From Macrobrachium rosenbergii (taxonomy: Eukaryota; Arthropoda; Malacostraca; Decapoda; Palaemonidae): DNA of 64,000 bases. Shown here in pieces: positions 12,398 through 24,642 of this stretch (position 1 is its first letter; each line of letters starts with the position of its first letter). Below the pieces are notes generated by a model that was given only the letters and a program-made list of their open reading frames with translations, did not search any database and was not told the origin of the DNA. The stretch covers positions 8,857,662-8,921,661 of the forward strand of contig NC_089749.1 of assembly GCF_040412425.1 (NCBI RefSeq), read 5' to 3'. A program made the translations under genes and the position numbers.

Positions 12398-12770
<373 letters not shown>

Positions 12771-12777
12771 CGTTAGA

Positions 12778-13048
12778 TTCTAAGGCATCTTGGTTGCTGA
12801 TAAAGTTATTATTAGTTTGACAATATTTTCTGAATTTCCTGCGTTCTTCCAAATGTAATAGATGTATAAAGAACCGAAGATTAACTCTTCGTTCCATTTA
12901 CTGGTGACACAGTAAATGGAATAAAAGTGTTATCCATCGTCTCTTTATCCATCGACTGAATTTGGAAGAACGCAGGAGATTTAGAAAAAAAAAATATTGT
13001 CAAACTAATAAGAAGTTTATCAGCAACCAAGATGCCATGGAATTCAAC
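12778..13048. repeat. Palindromic segment P2, arms ~130 bp
   Basis: Left-arm words AAGGCATCTTGGTTGCTGAT, TTAGTTTGACAATATTTTCT and CCTGCGTTCTTCCAAAT recur inverted as ATTTGGAAGAACGCAGGAG, AATATTGTCAAACTAATAAG and ATCAGCAACCAAGATGCC. The centre is near 12910 (CCATTTACTGG.GACACAGTAAATGG). A degenerate AT/GT tract (about 13083-13125) follows on the right. Arms agree at about 85-90% by eye. Confidence 0.9.
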
Positions 13049-13129
13049 GAGATCAACATGCAAGAAAAACTTTGCCCCAAAAGCATATATATGTGTGTGT
13101 ATGTGAATGTGTGTGTGTGTCTGTATGTA

Positions 13130-13664
13130 CGTAAGGACGTACACCCTCCCTCCCATCCCAAAACAGCAATGCCAAAAAACATTGCCAATTGGCACACTTA
13201 CGCCAAGGTCAAGAAACCGCAAAATAAAATCCAGATAAAGAACAAAAACCTCAATAAAAAAAAAGATATAAAAGCAGAAAACAGAGAGAGAGGAACGACC
13301 TCTCAAAAGAAAGAGGAGATAAAAGAGGGTCCCCTTTTCGCAGAAAGAAAGAGGGAGAGAGAGAGGAAAGTCTTTTCTCAAAAGAAAACTGAAAATTACT
13401 GCCCTCCATAGTCTATCAAACGCCGCCATTTGTAATAGCATTAAGAAAAGAAGCTTATATCGAGAGAGAGAGAGATTTTTTCTTTTTTTCTAATTTGATA
13501 CTAATTCCCTTCGAGGTAATATGAATACTTGGGAAGAAAATTGATAGTATTGATGGCTGTATAATTTGTATAATTTGATCCGTTGTTCTGAGTGATTGTA
13601 TTTCAGTAATTTACTTACATTTTTATCTACTTATTCATTCATTCATTTGTTACTTTTATTTTCT
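13130..13664. other. Intergenic, purine-rich then AT-rich
   Basis: A-rich and GA-rich sequence at 13210-13470, then T-rich DNA. The opposing open frames over 12881-13441 arise from purine/pyrimidine bias and show no family resemblance. Confidence 0.5.
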
Positions 13665-14355
13665 TTCTTTTTAATAAGTGATCTATTCTCTCCGTATTTC
13701 CCATTTCTTTCTGTTACTTCTTTCAAGTGAACACCATAACATTCTTCGGAAGCTTTTTGAATTTCAAGTCAACCCCTTCCATTCCTTTTACTCTACCTCC
13801 GTTCATATTCTCTTTCTTCCATCTTGCTTTCCTCAACCCTCCCCTGATATTTCATAGTGCAGCTGCGAGTCTTCCTCCTGTTACGCCTTTAACAAGTAAA
13901 AAATGCGCCGAAGTTTAATCACGGCTACCGAAAATAGATATCTTTCGGTGGTCTCGGTATAATGCTGTATGAGCCGCGACCCATGAAACTTTAACCACGG
14001 GCCAGTGGTGGCCTATTCTATATCGTTGGCAGAAGCACGATTATGGCTAACTTTAACCTTAAATAAAAATAAAAACTACTGAGGTTAGAGGGCTGCAATT
14101 TGGTATGTTTGATGATTGGAGCGTGGATGATCAACATACCAATTTGCAGCCCTCTAGCTTCAGTAGTTTTTAATAGCTGAGGGCGGACAGAAAAAGTGCG
14201 GACAGAATAAAGTGCGGACGGACAGACAGAGTCTGGACAGTAGTTTTCTTGTACAGAAAACTAATAAAAACCTTTTTGCGTTCAATTTCCTTTTCAACGC
14301 TAAATGACTTCACCATATGTTCCAGCGCTTGGCCTAAATTTTATATATTCCATTC
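13664..14355 (-). repeat. Composite: element fragment + family B copy split by a MITE
   Basis: 13665-13770 matches the body upstream of the (AAT)n-tailed element (TAATAAGTGATCT ... GAATTTCAAGTCAA). It is fused at about 13771 to a family B copy (CCCCTTCCATTCCTTTTACT). Family B stops at ACGCCTTT (about 13892) and resumes at ACCTTTTTGCGTTCAATTTC (about 14270). The roughly 378 bp between is a palindromic element, which therefore inserted into an existing family B copy. Confidence 0.75.
13893..14272 (+). mobile_element. Palindromic MITE family M, nested copy
   Basis: Begins AAGTAAAAAATGCGCCGAAG and ends ACAGAAAACTAATAAAA. Its core hairpin arms are GAGGGCTGCAATTTGGTATG and CATACCAATTTGCAGCCCTC, near 14090 and 14135, followed by GTGCGGAC repeats. 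No transposase is encoded. Other copies are at 14.63-14.77, 16.26-16.52 and 21.46-21.88 kb. Confidence 0.75.
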
Positions 14356-14631
14356 CAGTATCTTATTTTTCTCCGATTTGTGTAACAAATCAACTTGAAT
14401 TTTTCACAGGCACAAAAAAAAAAAAAACACAAATAATGAAAAGACACAATTCTGCCAACTCCCGCACGTCAATTCCGATAAGAAATCATTTTTACACAAA
14501 TAACTTACGGATGATCTGAAGGCCTCGCCGAAGTGATAGGTAGCAGGAACTAAATTCAGACGCACCGAGATGTTTGTCACTGTAAACAAAATAAACTGTA
14601 CAGTAAGAACGAATAACTTGGAAAGGCTTTC

Positions 14632-14768
14632 CTTAAAAACTACTGAGGCTAGAGGGCTGCAAATTGGTATGTTGATCATCCACCCTCCAACCATCAAACA
14701 TACCAAATTGCAGCCCTCTGCTCTGTAATTTTATTTTATTCAAGGTTAAAGTTAGCCATGTTTTTATA
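14632..14768 (-). mobile_element. Palindromic MITE family M, partial copy
   Basis: Holds the core hairpin (GAGGGCTGCAAATTGGTATG ... CATACCAAATTGCAGCCCTC) and the adjoining AAGGTTAAAGTTAGCCAT in the orientation opposite to the 13.9 kb copy. The outer ends are missing. Confidence 0.75.
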
Positions 14769-14968
14769 GAAAACAAGGATCATAAAAACAGGTTTATTAA
14801 GTAAGTTCCTCTTTACGTACCTTTTTTATTACAGTTAATAGCAATGATAAGCTTTATGTTTCCCATTTAATCTTCTGTTTGGCTTTTACCAATAGACTTT
14901 CATCTACAGTCCTTTAAGGGGATTTGTGAACGACATTAAAATAAGTCGCATCGAGTATAGGGTTGCCG

Positions 14969-14969
<1 letters not shown>

Positions 14970-15025
<56 letters not shown>

Positions 15026-15114
15026 CTCTTCTTCTTCTTCTTCTTCTTCTTCTTCTTCTTGTTTATGATTAAGCTGGCGTTATTCCAGCACGGGCTCTTG
15101 ATCAAAGAGCACCC

Positions 15115-15178
<64 letters not shown>

Positions 15179-15234
15179 CTTTTCTTCTTCTTCTTGTTTT
15201 ATGATTAAGCTGGCATTATTCCAGCACGGGCTCT

Positions 15235-15296
<62 letters not shown>
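14970..15296. repeat. Three-unit block of (CT)n/(TTC)n with shared spacer
   Basis: The spacer TATGATTAAGCTGGCGTTAT then TCCAGCACGGGCTCTTGA at 15063-15102 recurs at 15200-15237 with few changes. CT tracts lie at 14974-15020, 15119-15171 and 15238-15294, with TTC runs after the first two. Confidence 0.9.
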
Positions 15297-15297
<1 letters not shown>

Positions 15298-15940
15298 ATA
15301 AACTGCACATATCCTCTCACATCTCTTCATGCTTTTAATCATGCAAATTCGCCGTCCATGAGAAAACTTTCCCTCCAAAACAGAGATAAGAATGTTCCCG
15401 AGATCTGCGGCGCGCCATCTGTTGGCAGACAAGCCAACTTCCGAAGCCAAATGAGCCTCGCAAAGCGCAACTATGGAGTGAGAAAGAGAGAGAGCGTGTG
15501 AATGATATGGAAATTCAGCACCAAAACGCAATAAGGACATCATCATCTTCTCCTCATCAAAGCGGCAAAATATCTTTTTTTTTTTTTCCGGGGATAAAAC
15601 GGCAAACTTTCCCTGCCTTCAAAGAGGTTTCGCCATTATGGCTAACTATTGCCGCTGCCCTCCTCTTCCCTTCGGGGGGAAAGTTCCTCACTCGCCATTA
15701 GAGGCCTAAAAGGTGACCCCCTTAAAACTTACCTGGCCGATTCTTTAATGAAGTTAGACACAAGACCAATGTGAGTGAAACTTACTTCCCCTCCCCCTTT
15801 CCTGCCCTTCCCCTGGTCTTCGTGGGGGAAGGAGGTTGAGGGGGAGGAGGAGGAGTAGAGAGAGTTTAGTTTAGAAGAGAAGTTAAGGAGCCAGAGATGA
15901 AGACAGGCACTCCAAGATGGCTGACGGGTGACTTTCCGGT
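15297..15940. other. Intergenic, no gene recognised
   Basis: Mixed sequence with local GC enrichment around 15400-15430 and a CCAAGATGGC word at 15910. An open frame at 15205-15546 depends on the CT tract. No splice-supported exon was found. Confidence 0.5.
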
Positions 15941-15947
15941 GGGCTAA

Positions 15948-16240
15948 TTTTGATTCAAATACTACTTTTTGGATTTAAATATTACGTTTTTGGATTAAAT
16001 ACTATTTTTTAGATTTAAATATTACTTTTTAGATTAAAATATTACTTTTTAGATTTAAATATTACTTTTTAGATTAAAATATTACTTCTTAGATTAAAAT
16101 ATTACTTTTTAGATTAAAATATTACTTTTTAGGTTCAAATACTCCATTTTAGTTTCAAATACTCCTTTGAATCTAAAAATTAGCATTCGAATCTAAAAAG
16201 GAGGATCTGAACTTAAAATGAATATTTGAAAATACTCCTT
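15948..16240. repeat. 20 bp AT-rich minisatellite with inverted flank
   Basis: About ten units of ATTACTTTTTAGATTAAAAT run from 15965 to about 16150. From 16165 the complement-type words (GAATCTAAAAATTAG, GAATCTAAAAAGGAG) appear, so the array ends in a short inverted section. Confidence 0.85.
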
Positions 16241-16256
16241 TTGTCGAATAAGAGAC

Positions 16257-16524
16257 TCCTTTTCAGTTTTCTGCAAAAGAAAACTATTGAGATGGCTCTG
16301 ACCGTCCGCACTTTTCTGTCCGCCCTCAGATCTTAAAAACTACTGAGGCTAGAGGGCTGCAAATTGGTATGTTGATCATCCACCCTCCAGTCATCAAACA
16401 TGCCAAATTGCAGCCCTCTAGCCTCTTCAGTAGTTTATATTTTATGTAAGGTTAAGGCTAGCCATAATGCGAACGGACAGACAAAGCCGGCACAACAGTT
16501 TTCTTTTACAGAAAGCTAAAAACG
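16257..16524 (-). mobile_element. Palindromic MITE family M, full-length short copy
   Basis: The outer ends are inverted repeats: left TTTTCTGCAAAAGAAAACTA (about 16266), right CAGTTTTCTTTTACAGAAAG (about 16495-16514). The core hairpin GAGGGCTGCAAATTGGTATG / CATGCCAAATTGCAGCCCTC lies at 16353-16420. This copy best shows the terminal repeat of about 28 bp. No open frame for a transposase. Confidence 0.8.
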
Positions 16525-16574
16525 GAAAGGCATTACATTTTCCGTTAGCCTCTGCAATTTTACTTACGAAATCG

Positions 16575-16885
16575 CTGTGGGTTAAGTATAATCTTAGTTT
16601 AACCAGACCACTGAGCTGATTAACAGCTCTCCTAGGGCTGGCCCGAAGGATTACATTCATTTTACGTGGCTAAGGACCAACTGGTTACCTAGCAACGGGA
16701 CCTACAGCTTATTGTGAAATCCGAACCGCATTGTGACGAGAAATGAATTTCTATCACTAGAAATAAATTCCTCTAATTGGTATACGTGCGAACTACATAC
16801 ACGTGGAATTTCTAAACTTCAGGCAGTTAAAGGACATAGCTCGGTTATCTTCTGGCTAAGTCCAGAAGATCAGGGGATATTCATG
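16575..16885. repeat. Probable dispersed element, single copy here
   Basis: Contains GACCACTGAGCTGATTAACA, GGTTACCTAGCAACGGGACC and AGAAATGAATTTCTATCACT. Its position directly beside a MITE and an AT tract, and its internal word pattern, suggest a SINE-like unit. I cannot confirm this from one copy, and no coding frame is convincing. Confidence 0.4.
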
Positions 16886-16989
16886 TTCTTTAAAATAGGA
16901 TCCATGAAAGATATATATATATATGTATACATATTTTATATGTATATTATAAACATATATATGTATGTATTTATATATACTGTATATAT

Positions 16990-17150
16990 ATATATATAAA
17001 TTATTTCTGACTGACGTCGGGATCAATTCAGGTCTTTCAGTTGAAAGGCAAGGGCGCTGAACTATAGGCCTAGTGGGCAGCCTCGCCTTTCAACTGAAAG
17101 ACCTGGGTTCGATCCCGACGTGAGTCAGAAATTTATTTCTGTTCCACACG
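16990..17150. repeat. ~60 bp-arm palindrome containing a tRNA B-box-like word
   Basis: Left TCTGACTGACGTCGGGATCA ... GGTCTTTCAGTTGAAAGGC and right GCCTTTCAACTGAAAGACC ... GATCCCGACGTGAGTCAGAA are inverted repeats around a ~45 bp loop. The right arm has GGGTTCGATCCC, matching the consensus of the tRNA T-arm (pol III B box). AT tracts lie on both sides. Confidence 0.8.
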
Positions 17151-17169
17151 TGATTGTATGTTGATTATT

Positions 17170-18320
<1,151 letters not shown>

Positions 18321-18324
18321 GAGA

Positions 18325-18757
18325 GAGAGAGAGCAGTTCCCGAACATAAAACCAAATTTAGTCATTGTTTTGTGTTTAACAATCGGTTTTATTAAAATGA
18401 GAGAGAGGGCAGTTCCCGAACATAAAACCAAATTTAGTAACTGCCTTGTATTTGACAATAGGAGGTATTAAAATGGGAGAGAGAGAGAGAGAGCAGTTCC
18501 CGAACAAAAAACCAAATTTAGTAATTGCTTTTGTATTTAACAATAGGTTTTATTAAAATGGGAGAGAGAGAGAGAGAGAGAGCAGTTCCCGAACAAAAAA
18601 CCAAATTTAGTCATTGCTTTTGTATTTAACAATAGGTTTTATTAAAATGGGAGAGAGAGAGAGAGCAGTTCCCGAACAAAAAACCAAATTTAGTCATTGC
18701 TTTTGTATTTAACAGTAGGTTTTATCAAAATGAGAGAGAGAGAGAGAGAGGTAGGGA
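18325..18757. repeat. ~85 bp tandem repeat, five units
   Basis: Units start GCAGTTCCCGAACA(A/T)AAAAC at about 18333, 18409, 18493, 18582 and 18665. They end in TTTTATTAAAATG(G/A)G followed by a GA run of variable length. Most of the length difference between units is in the GA run; the unique part is nearly constant in units 3-5. Confidence 0.9.
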
Positions 18758-19940
18758 AAGGGTCCCTCCAGGCAGAACTCATCGAAACACAATTTCTGTG
18801 ATGTTTGGCGGACAATTGACTGTCGGCAGCTGCTGTACCAAGCGCCGAGTCGGAGATGAAAGGCAAACGCGAACGCACAAACCCACTGGCAGGGGCATGT
18901 AAAGGAAATTTGGCATGCGAGGAAATTTATTGATCGACACAGGAGGATATTTCGATCAGAAATTCAGTCACCTGTGTGTCACTTGTTTTACGTATAGTGA
19001 CAGAGCTATATATATACGAGGTACGCTCAGAAATGTACTGATCTGTTCAGGAAATTTTGATCAGAAATTCATTTTATTACGTAATGACAGGTCTATACAA
19101 TGAAATATTAAAATGAATTGTTCTCTAACAACCTAGTTTACTAATTTCTAGCAAGTGAAACTTGATCTATTACAATTTTCAAACCAAATGATACGCACCA
19201 ATGGGTCAAATGAAAATATGACGTCAGATTTTTTTTTTTTTGTATCACACTTGACACCAAACGAGAATGATCTTAAATTGCTATTTTTTTTTTTTAGAAA
19301 ATATTTAACTCCGTTTTTTTCCTTTATAACAGTCCCTGTCATTTTAAAATAACTCAGAATAAACTAGAATCGGTAATCTATTCGCCTATTAAAAGTAAAT
19401 CCACAAAAAACTATTGAACAGCTAAAAAGAATAGAATTTTCTTAAGGTACAGTAAATCCTTAAAGAACTGTCGAGCAGACGAAAAAATAAAACTTACTAA
19501 AAGCACGTCAAGGAACCATTGACTGACAGGACATTAACCATCCCAGGAAATTGTACATCCAGAGTAAAGAAAGAGTGAACACACTCACCCACTTACTCAC
19601 TCACTCACTCACTTAGACTCCACGTAAAGAAACAAATCCTAAAGAGGCAGCGTCGTTCCTTTAGGAAAATACCATCGCATAATGTTTGTTTATACTGTAT
19701 CTTGGCGAGCGGAGTATACTCACTATAGTCTCTCCTGCTGGCATCTAAATAATCTCATTTCCGAAGATGAGATGAGAGGTAAGAGATCAGTCGATTTCCA
19801 GGCGGAAGACATTCCCTGCGAGGGATTAGTAAATTAAGAAGAGATGAACGCTTGAGAGAGAGAGAGAAAATGTTGGAAAACTTTTGTTGTATAATTCAAT
19901 CTTGTACACCTTTCTATCTCCTCCTTAGGTCAGAGGTTAC
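18758..19940. other. Intergenic, no gene recognised
   Basis: Contains a loose duplication (GATCAGAAATTCA with CGTA.TGACAG.TCTATA nearby, around 18950-19010 and 19060-19100), two poly-T/A runs, and (CACT)n at 19580-19612. No supported gene. Confidence 0.45.
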
Positions 19941-19947
19941 ACTGGGG

Positions 19948-19948
19948 T

Positions 19949-20022
<74 letters not shown>

Positions 20023-20097
20023 GACAGTATCAAAGTGGGAGGTCTGCTTAATGTTCAGTTATCGAAAGAGAATTCTCGTTTATGTTGAATGAAAAGG

Positions 20098-20174
<77 letters not shown>

Positions 20175-20261
20175 GCCCTAACTCGACAGTGTCAAAGTGT
20201 GAGGTCTACTTAACGTTCGGTTGTCGAAAGAGAATTCAGGCATATGTTGAATAAAGATAAA

Positions 20262-20344
<83 letters not shown>

Positions 20345-20346
20345 CC
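19948..20346. repeat. Three (CT)n tracts separated by a duplicated spacer
   Basis: CT tracts at about 19952-20018, 20101-20170 and 20266-20344. The ~75 bp spacer (CTCGACAGTATCAAAGTG ... GTTATCGAAAGAGAATTC ... ATGTTGAAT) occurs twice. Confidence 0.9.
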
Positions 20347-20751
20347 GACGAAGGCGCACCTGACGACAATGGAACAACCCGATAAAAAGACACTGCCCCC
20401 AAAAGTGAAATCGCTTCCATTCGATTCCCAACCTTAAACCCACACACACAAACAAACACTTCTTTCTTTGCAACGGCGCACCATCATTACCTGTAATTGA
20501 ATTCTTTTGTCCCTCGAAAGATTCCCGCGGTTCCGGAGAAGAAGAAGAAGAAGAAGGTGATGCCGCCCTATGACAGGAGCGAATATCTTTCTGGATCGCG
20601 CGAATCGTTGCGCGAGGAGTTTCTCCCCGGTATCGGCTGCTGGGCTGGGCTGGTGTTGTTCGTATTATGGAAGAGGTTCTTATAATATCGCGCATAAAAG
20701 CGAACGAGGCTTGGAGGACGGAAGAAGATGGCGCATTTGTTTCCCCTCTTC

Positions 20752-20753
<2 letters not shown>

Positions 20754-20817
<64 letters not shown>

Positions 20818-20905
20818 TTTCAATACGGCATTCAAGAGGATATGGCGCCATCATGGGAATTATAGCGAGAGACATAAGTATTCGGGTTTAACCTTCTTCT
20901 TTTCC

Positions 20906-20995
<90 letters not shown>

Positions 20996-21075
20996 ATGAT
21001 GAACCCTATTCATATGGAACACGCCTACCTCAGGGGACGAATGACTTGAATTTCAAGCTTCCAAAGAATATTATG
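20754..21075. repeat. (CT)n tract, then an (ATT)n-tailed element copy
   Basis: CT at 20754-20814. ATT at about 20908-20992 is joined to the body CAGATGATGAACCCTATTCA ... AAGCTTCCAAAGAATATT (20993-21070), the same family as the array at 10.9 kb. Confidence 0.9.
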
Positions 21076-21247
21076 GTGTTCTTTTGAAAGAAGTTGCATA
21101 ATATAGTAGGAAATACAGAAACAAGAGATCAGTATTAGAAGATGGAAAAATATAAATCAATAAATAAATTAGTAAAATACAAGGTGAATTATTTAGAGTA
21201 GTAATGTATCGCATCTTCGCTTGAACTTTTGAGATTCTGATTGCAAA

Positions 21248-21295
21248 GCTTCTTCTTCTTCTTCTTCTTCTTCTTCTTCTTCTTCTTCTTCTTTT
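21248..21295. repeat. (TTC)n microsatellite
   Basis: Uninterrupted TTC run of about 45 bp. Confidence 0.9.
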
Positions 21296-21461
21296 TGTAG
21301 CTTGAGAATTCGAACTTTTATCTCTTTCTTAAATTTGGTGCAGTTTTTTTTTTTTTTTTTGTCTCGTGAAGTTAAGATTGAATATGGCGCCAGTCATTTT
21401 CTTATTATCATTTTACTTCATGCATCACTGTTTTTTTTAATGCTGACATTTAGGTCCATTA

Positions 21462-21886
21462 CAAAAAAAAAAAAAAGTAAATAATGCGCCGAAGTTTGTT
21501 CGGTGCAATCGGGTTTTCTGTACACTGTACAATCAGGCCCATCGAAACTAGATCTATCTTTCGGTGGTCTCGGTATAATGCTGTATGAGCCGCTGCCCAT
21601 GAAACTTTAACTACGGCCCGGTGGTGGCCTGTCCTATATCGCTGCCAGACGCACGATTATGGCTAGCTTTAACCTTAAATAAAAATAAAAACTACTGAAG
21701 CTAGAGGGCTGCAATTTGGTATGTTTCATGATTGGAGAGTGGGTGATCAACATAGCAAAATACAGCCCTCTAGCCTCTGTAGTTTTTAAGATCTGAGGGC
21801 GGAGAGAAAAAGTGCGGACAGTAAAAAGTGCAGACGGACAGACCAAGCCGGCACAATTGCTTTCTTTTACAGAAAACTAAAAAGGT
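21462..21886 (+). mobile_element. Palindromic MITE family M, longest copy
   Basis: Runs from AAGTAAATAATGCGCCGAAG to TTTTCTTTTACAGAAAACTA, about 420 bp. It has the core hairpin GAGGGCTGCAATTTGGTATG / AAAATACAGCCCTC, the GTGCGGAC words, and an internal section (GGTGGTCTCGGTATAATGCT) shared with the 13.9 kb copy. The left end is longer than in that copy. No transposase frame. Confidence 0.8.
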
Positions 21887-21989
21887 ATACAGACCTCTGC
21901 GCTTTTATCCAGGTATAAGACGCGGGGATTAAATACCGCTTCTGTAAACTCCAAGCTTCCTGCATATTTTTCCACTTGCTTGATATACC

Positions 21990-22260
21990 TATTGCAGAAC
22001 AGAATAGAATATTGGATTTATGCCAAAGGCCAAACGCTGGGACCTGTGATTGATGAGGTCATTCACCGTTGAAACAGAAATTGACAGTAAAAGGTTTGAA
22101 AGGCGTAACAGGAGGAAAACCTTTTGCAGTTATGAATCAATTGTCAGGAGAGGGTTGAGGAAAGGAAGATGGAGAATATGGACGGAGGTACAGTCAAAGA
22201 AATGTAAAGGGGGTGCAGCTAGGGGCCGTAGGGACGCTGCAAGGAATTTTAAGTAACGCC
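21990..22260 (+). repeat. Dispersed repeat family B, forward copy
   Basis: Starts near GAATATTGGATTTATGCCAA AGGCCAAACGC and ends AAAGGGGGTGCAGCTAGGGG, the reverse complement of the 11.7 kb copy at about 80-85% by eye. The open frame here (22050-22256) is part of the repeat. Confidence 0.75.
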
Positions 22261-22534
22261 TACAGTGCACCGCATGAGGTGCACTGAGGACACTACCCAC
22301 CTGCGGGGATATCTAGATCCTTAGCTTTTAATTTTCCTTTCTTTTAGCTGCATAAATCCAAGTACGAAGCGGATGAGATCTTTTAATTGCTCTCCCACAC
22401 ACCACGCATACAATAGGCCTATGTCCTTCTCATGCTTTTTCTTAATGTTTATATAGAAATTTGATCTAGCATGGTGAGGTCATTGAAGATTGCCTATTAT
22501 CATTCACTCTATCTTCTCTTATTTGCTTTTCAGT

Positions 22535-22610
22535 CTCTCGTGACACAGTGGTAATCGCCATCAGCTCACGAGTGTCGTAACCGCGTTCAATTCTCGCCGC
22601 ATCTTTAATG
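22535..22610 (+). other. tRNA-like sequence, degenerate
   Basis: GACACAGTGGTAATCGCCAT ... CGCGTTCAATTCTCGCCG resembles the A-box and T-arm of a tRNA, but a clear cloverleaf with paired acceptor ends could not be drawn. More likely a tRNA-derived SINE remnant than a functional tRNA. Confidence 0.3.
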
Positions 22611-24570
22611 TATAGAAACAAAAGATAATTTAGATTTAGCTGGACGCAAGATCGTAAATTAGGTGGATAAGAGACCTGAGGTGGACCTCTGAACTCTGTA
22701 AAATGAAAAGAGTCTTCAGAAACCTTTATTTAAGAATTATTAAGCTCAGTATTCTCAAAAGCATTAGGCTATAAACTTACAAAGGCAGTAGGTCTATTTC
22801 CCTCCAAATCGAAACTTACAGTCTTTCATATCAAAACCCACAATGTCTAAGTTATGCGTTTTTAGTTAAGAATATTTGTTTACAGTTTATTTATAGTTCA
22901 AAAAGATCATATGATAGGTTTATTGACAATTCTGTCAATCGTCACAGAGATTTCACACGAGTTACCAACTCGAAAAATACGTTTTCTTTGAAGCAACTTT
23001 AACCTTTAAAAGAAAACGAAAGACCTTTATATTTTTAGATATAACTATCAAAAATATTATTTCGTGATACGTGAATGAGTTATTACGACAAAAAAATTAT
23101 ACAAAACAATTAATATATACATGATTTTATGACTTATACACACTAAATTGTAGCTGAAGAGAACCCTTGTGGCTCTGTGAGAGAGAGAGAGAGAGAGAGA
23201 TTCACAATGCACATACGAGCCTAACCAGCTGGGGGTTTTCTGATTTTGAGCTATTTTATGAGCTTTTAGAAGCCAGATGAGCAAGGTATTTCAGCAAAAT
23301 GGGCGGGCAAACAAACATTGTGTGTGACAGAGAAATATAGATAGATAGACAGATAGATAGATACATAGACAGATATAACTTAATGTGGCGACACATTTGA
23401 ATTTCGGTAGGAATAATGGAAAACCAGCTGCTGTTACTTCTTGGGACTTGGGTGTTTGAGGGGGGGGGGGCAGGTTGAGGCTGGGGAGGGGGGCAACTTG
23501 AGTCTTTTCAGCAATAAAATGTCACTGCAGCATAACATTAACCATTCAACATAAACATCTTTCGACGGAATTCAAACTATATTTCTATGCTTTGTGGATG
23601 TTTAATGATTATTTAACAGATTTAGTGCAAAGGAAATTAATTCCCCATAGTAATGGTGGCTTAAATAGAATCTTATCTAAATATTACTTAGACATTAAGA
23701 GAAATGAATAGGTCTTGAATCTTACCCAAAATAAATACATATACTTATCAAAGGAGAATATCTAAATGCAATATAACGTGTAACTTTTATTTGTAAGGGT
23801 TCTCATTGTAAAAACTACATTCTTCCTGAGAAGTGCAATCAAAATACATACATTGCAAAATGCAAGTAATAAGCAAGTTGGACAGATGAATAAACAGAAA
23901 CAATTGAATATAAATTAGACTATTTAGCATTTTCATATTATCAGCATTTTCATATTATCAGTACTCATGCAATAATATAAAAAGATGAAAATAGACTAGT
24001 TGAAACAACGGAGAAAGAAGTTTGGGCAAGAAGACACAACATTTACCAAAAAAGCATTAATACATCAAGTATGACACACAAGAGCCTTGTATGTAAAAAG
24101 CTGAGAATGACACAATGAATGAAACATGTAGAACCGGACTTTGTGACCAGTATGCATTATAGGGAATCTCTTCTTCTACCTTCTACATTACAGAATCCTC
24201 CTTCCTAGTAAAAGACTACAATTTGTTAAACCTTCAAGCTACAAACATCCAGAATCTAGTAAGCGCAGTATTCAAGAACCCTTTTTAGTGAGGGAAAACC
24301 TCATATTTCCAATAGTTTGAGACTTTACATAAAATTTACAAATTTTTTTTATGTTTGTCACACAAAATGTCATACATGGAAATGGTCAATTTTTGTACCT
24401 GCAGTGGTTGATGATTGACATAACCTCTTTTCATATAATATTTAAAACCTCCCCTCACTAAAAATATACAGGGACAGTACATTTCGCACGAGTGTAATTT
24501 GAACAAGTGAAGCGGTTGGCTTCACGACCAAAGGTGAGACAAACAAATGTGGTGCAACTGTATGTACGTG

Positions 24571-24642
<72 letters not shown>

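Noticed and set aside
22535..22610. Functional tRNA gene
   Set aside because: A T-arm-like word is present but acceptor and anticodon stems do not pair.
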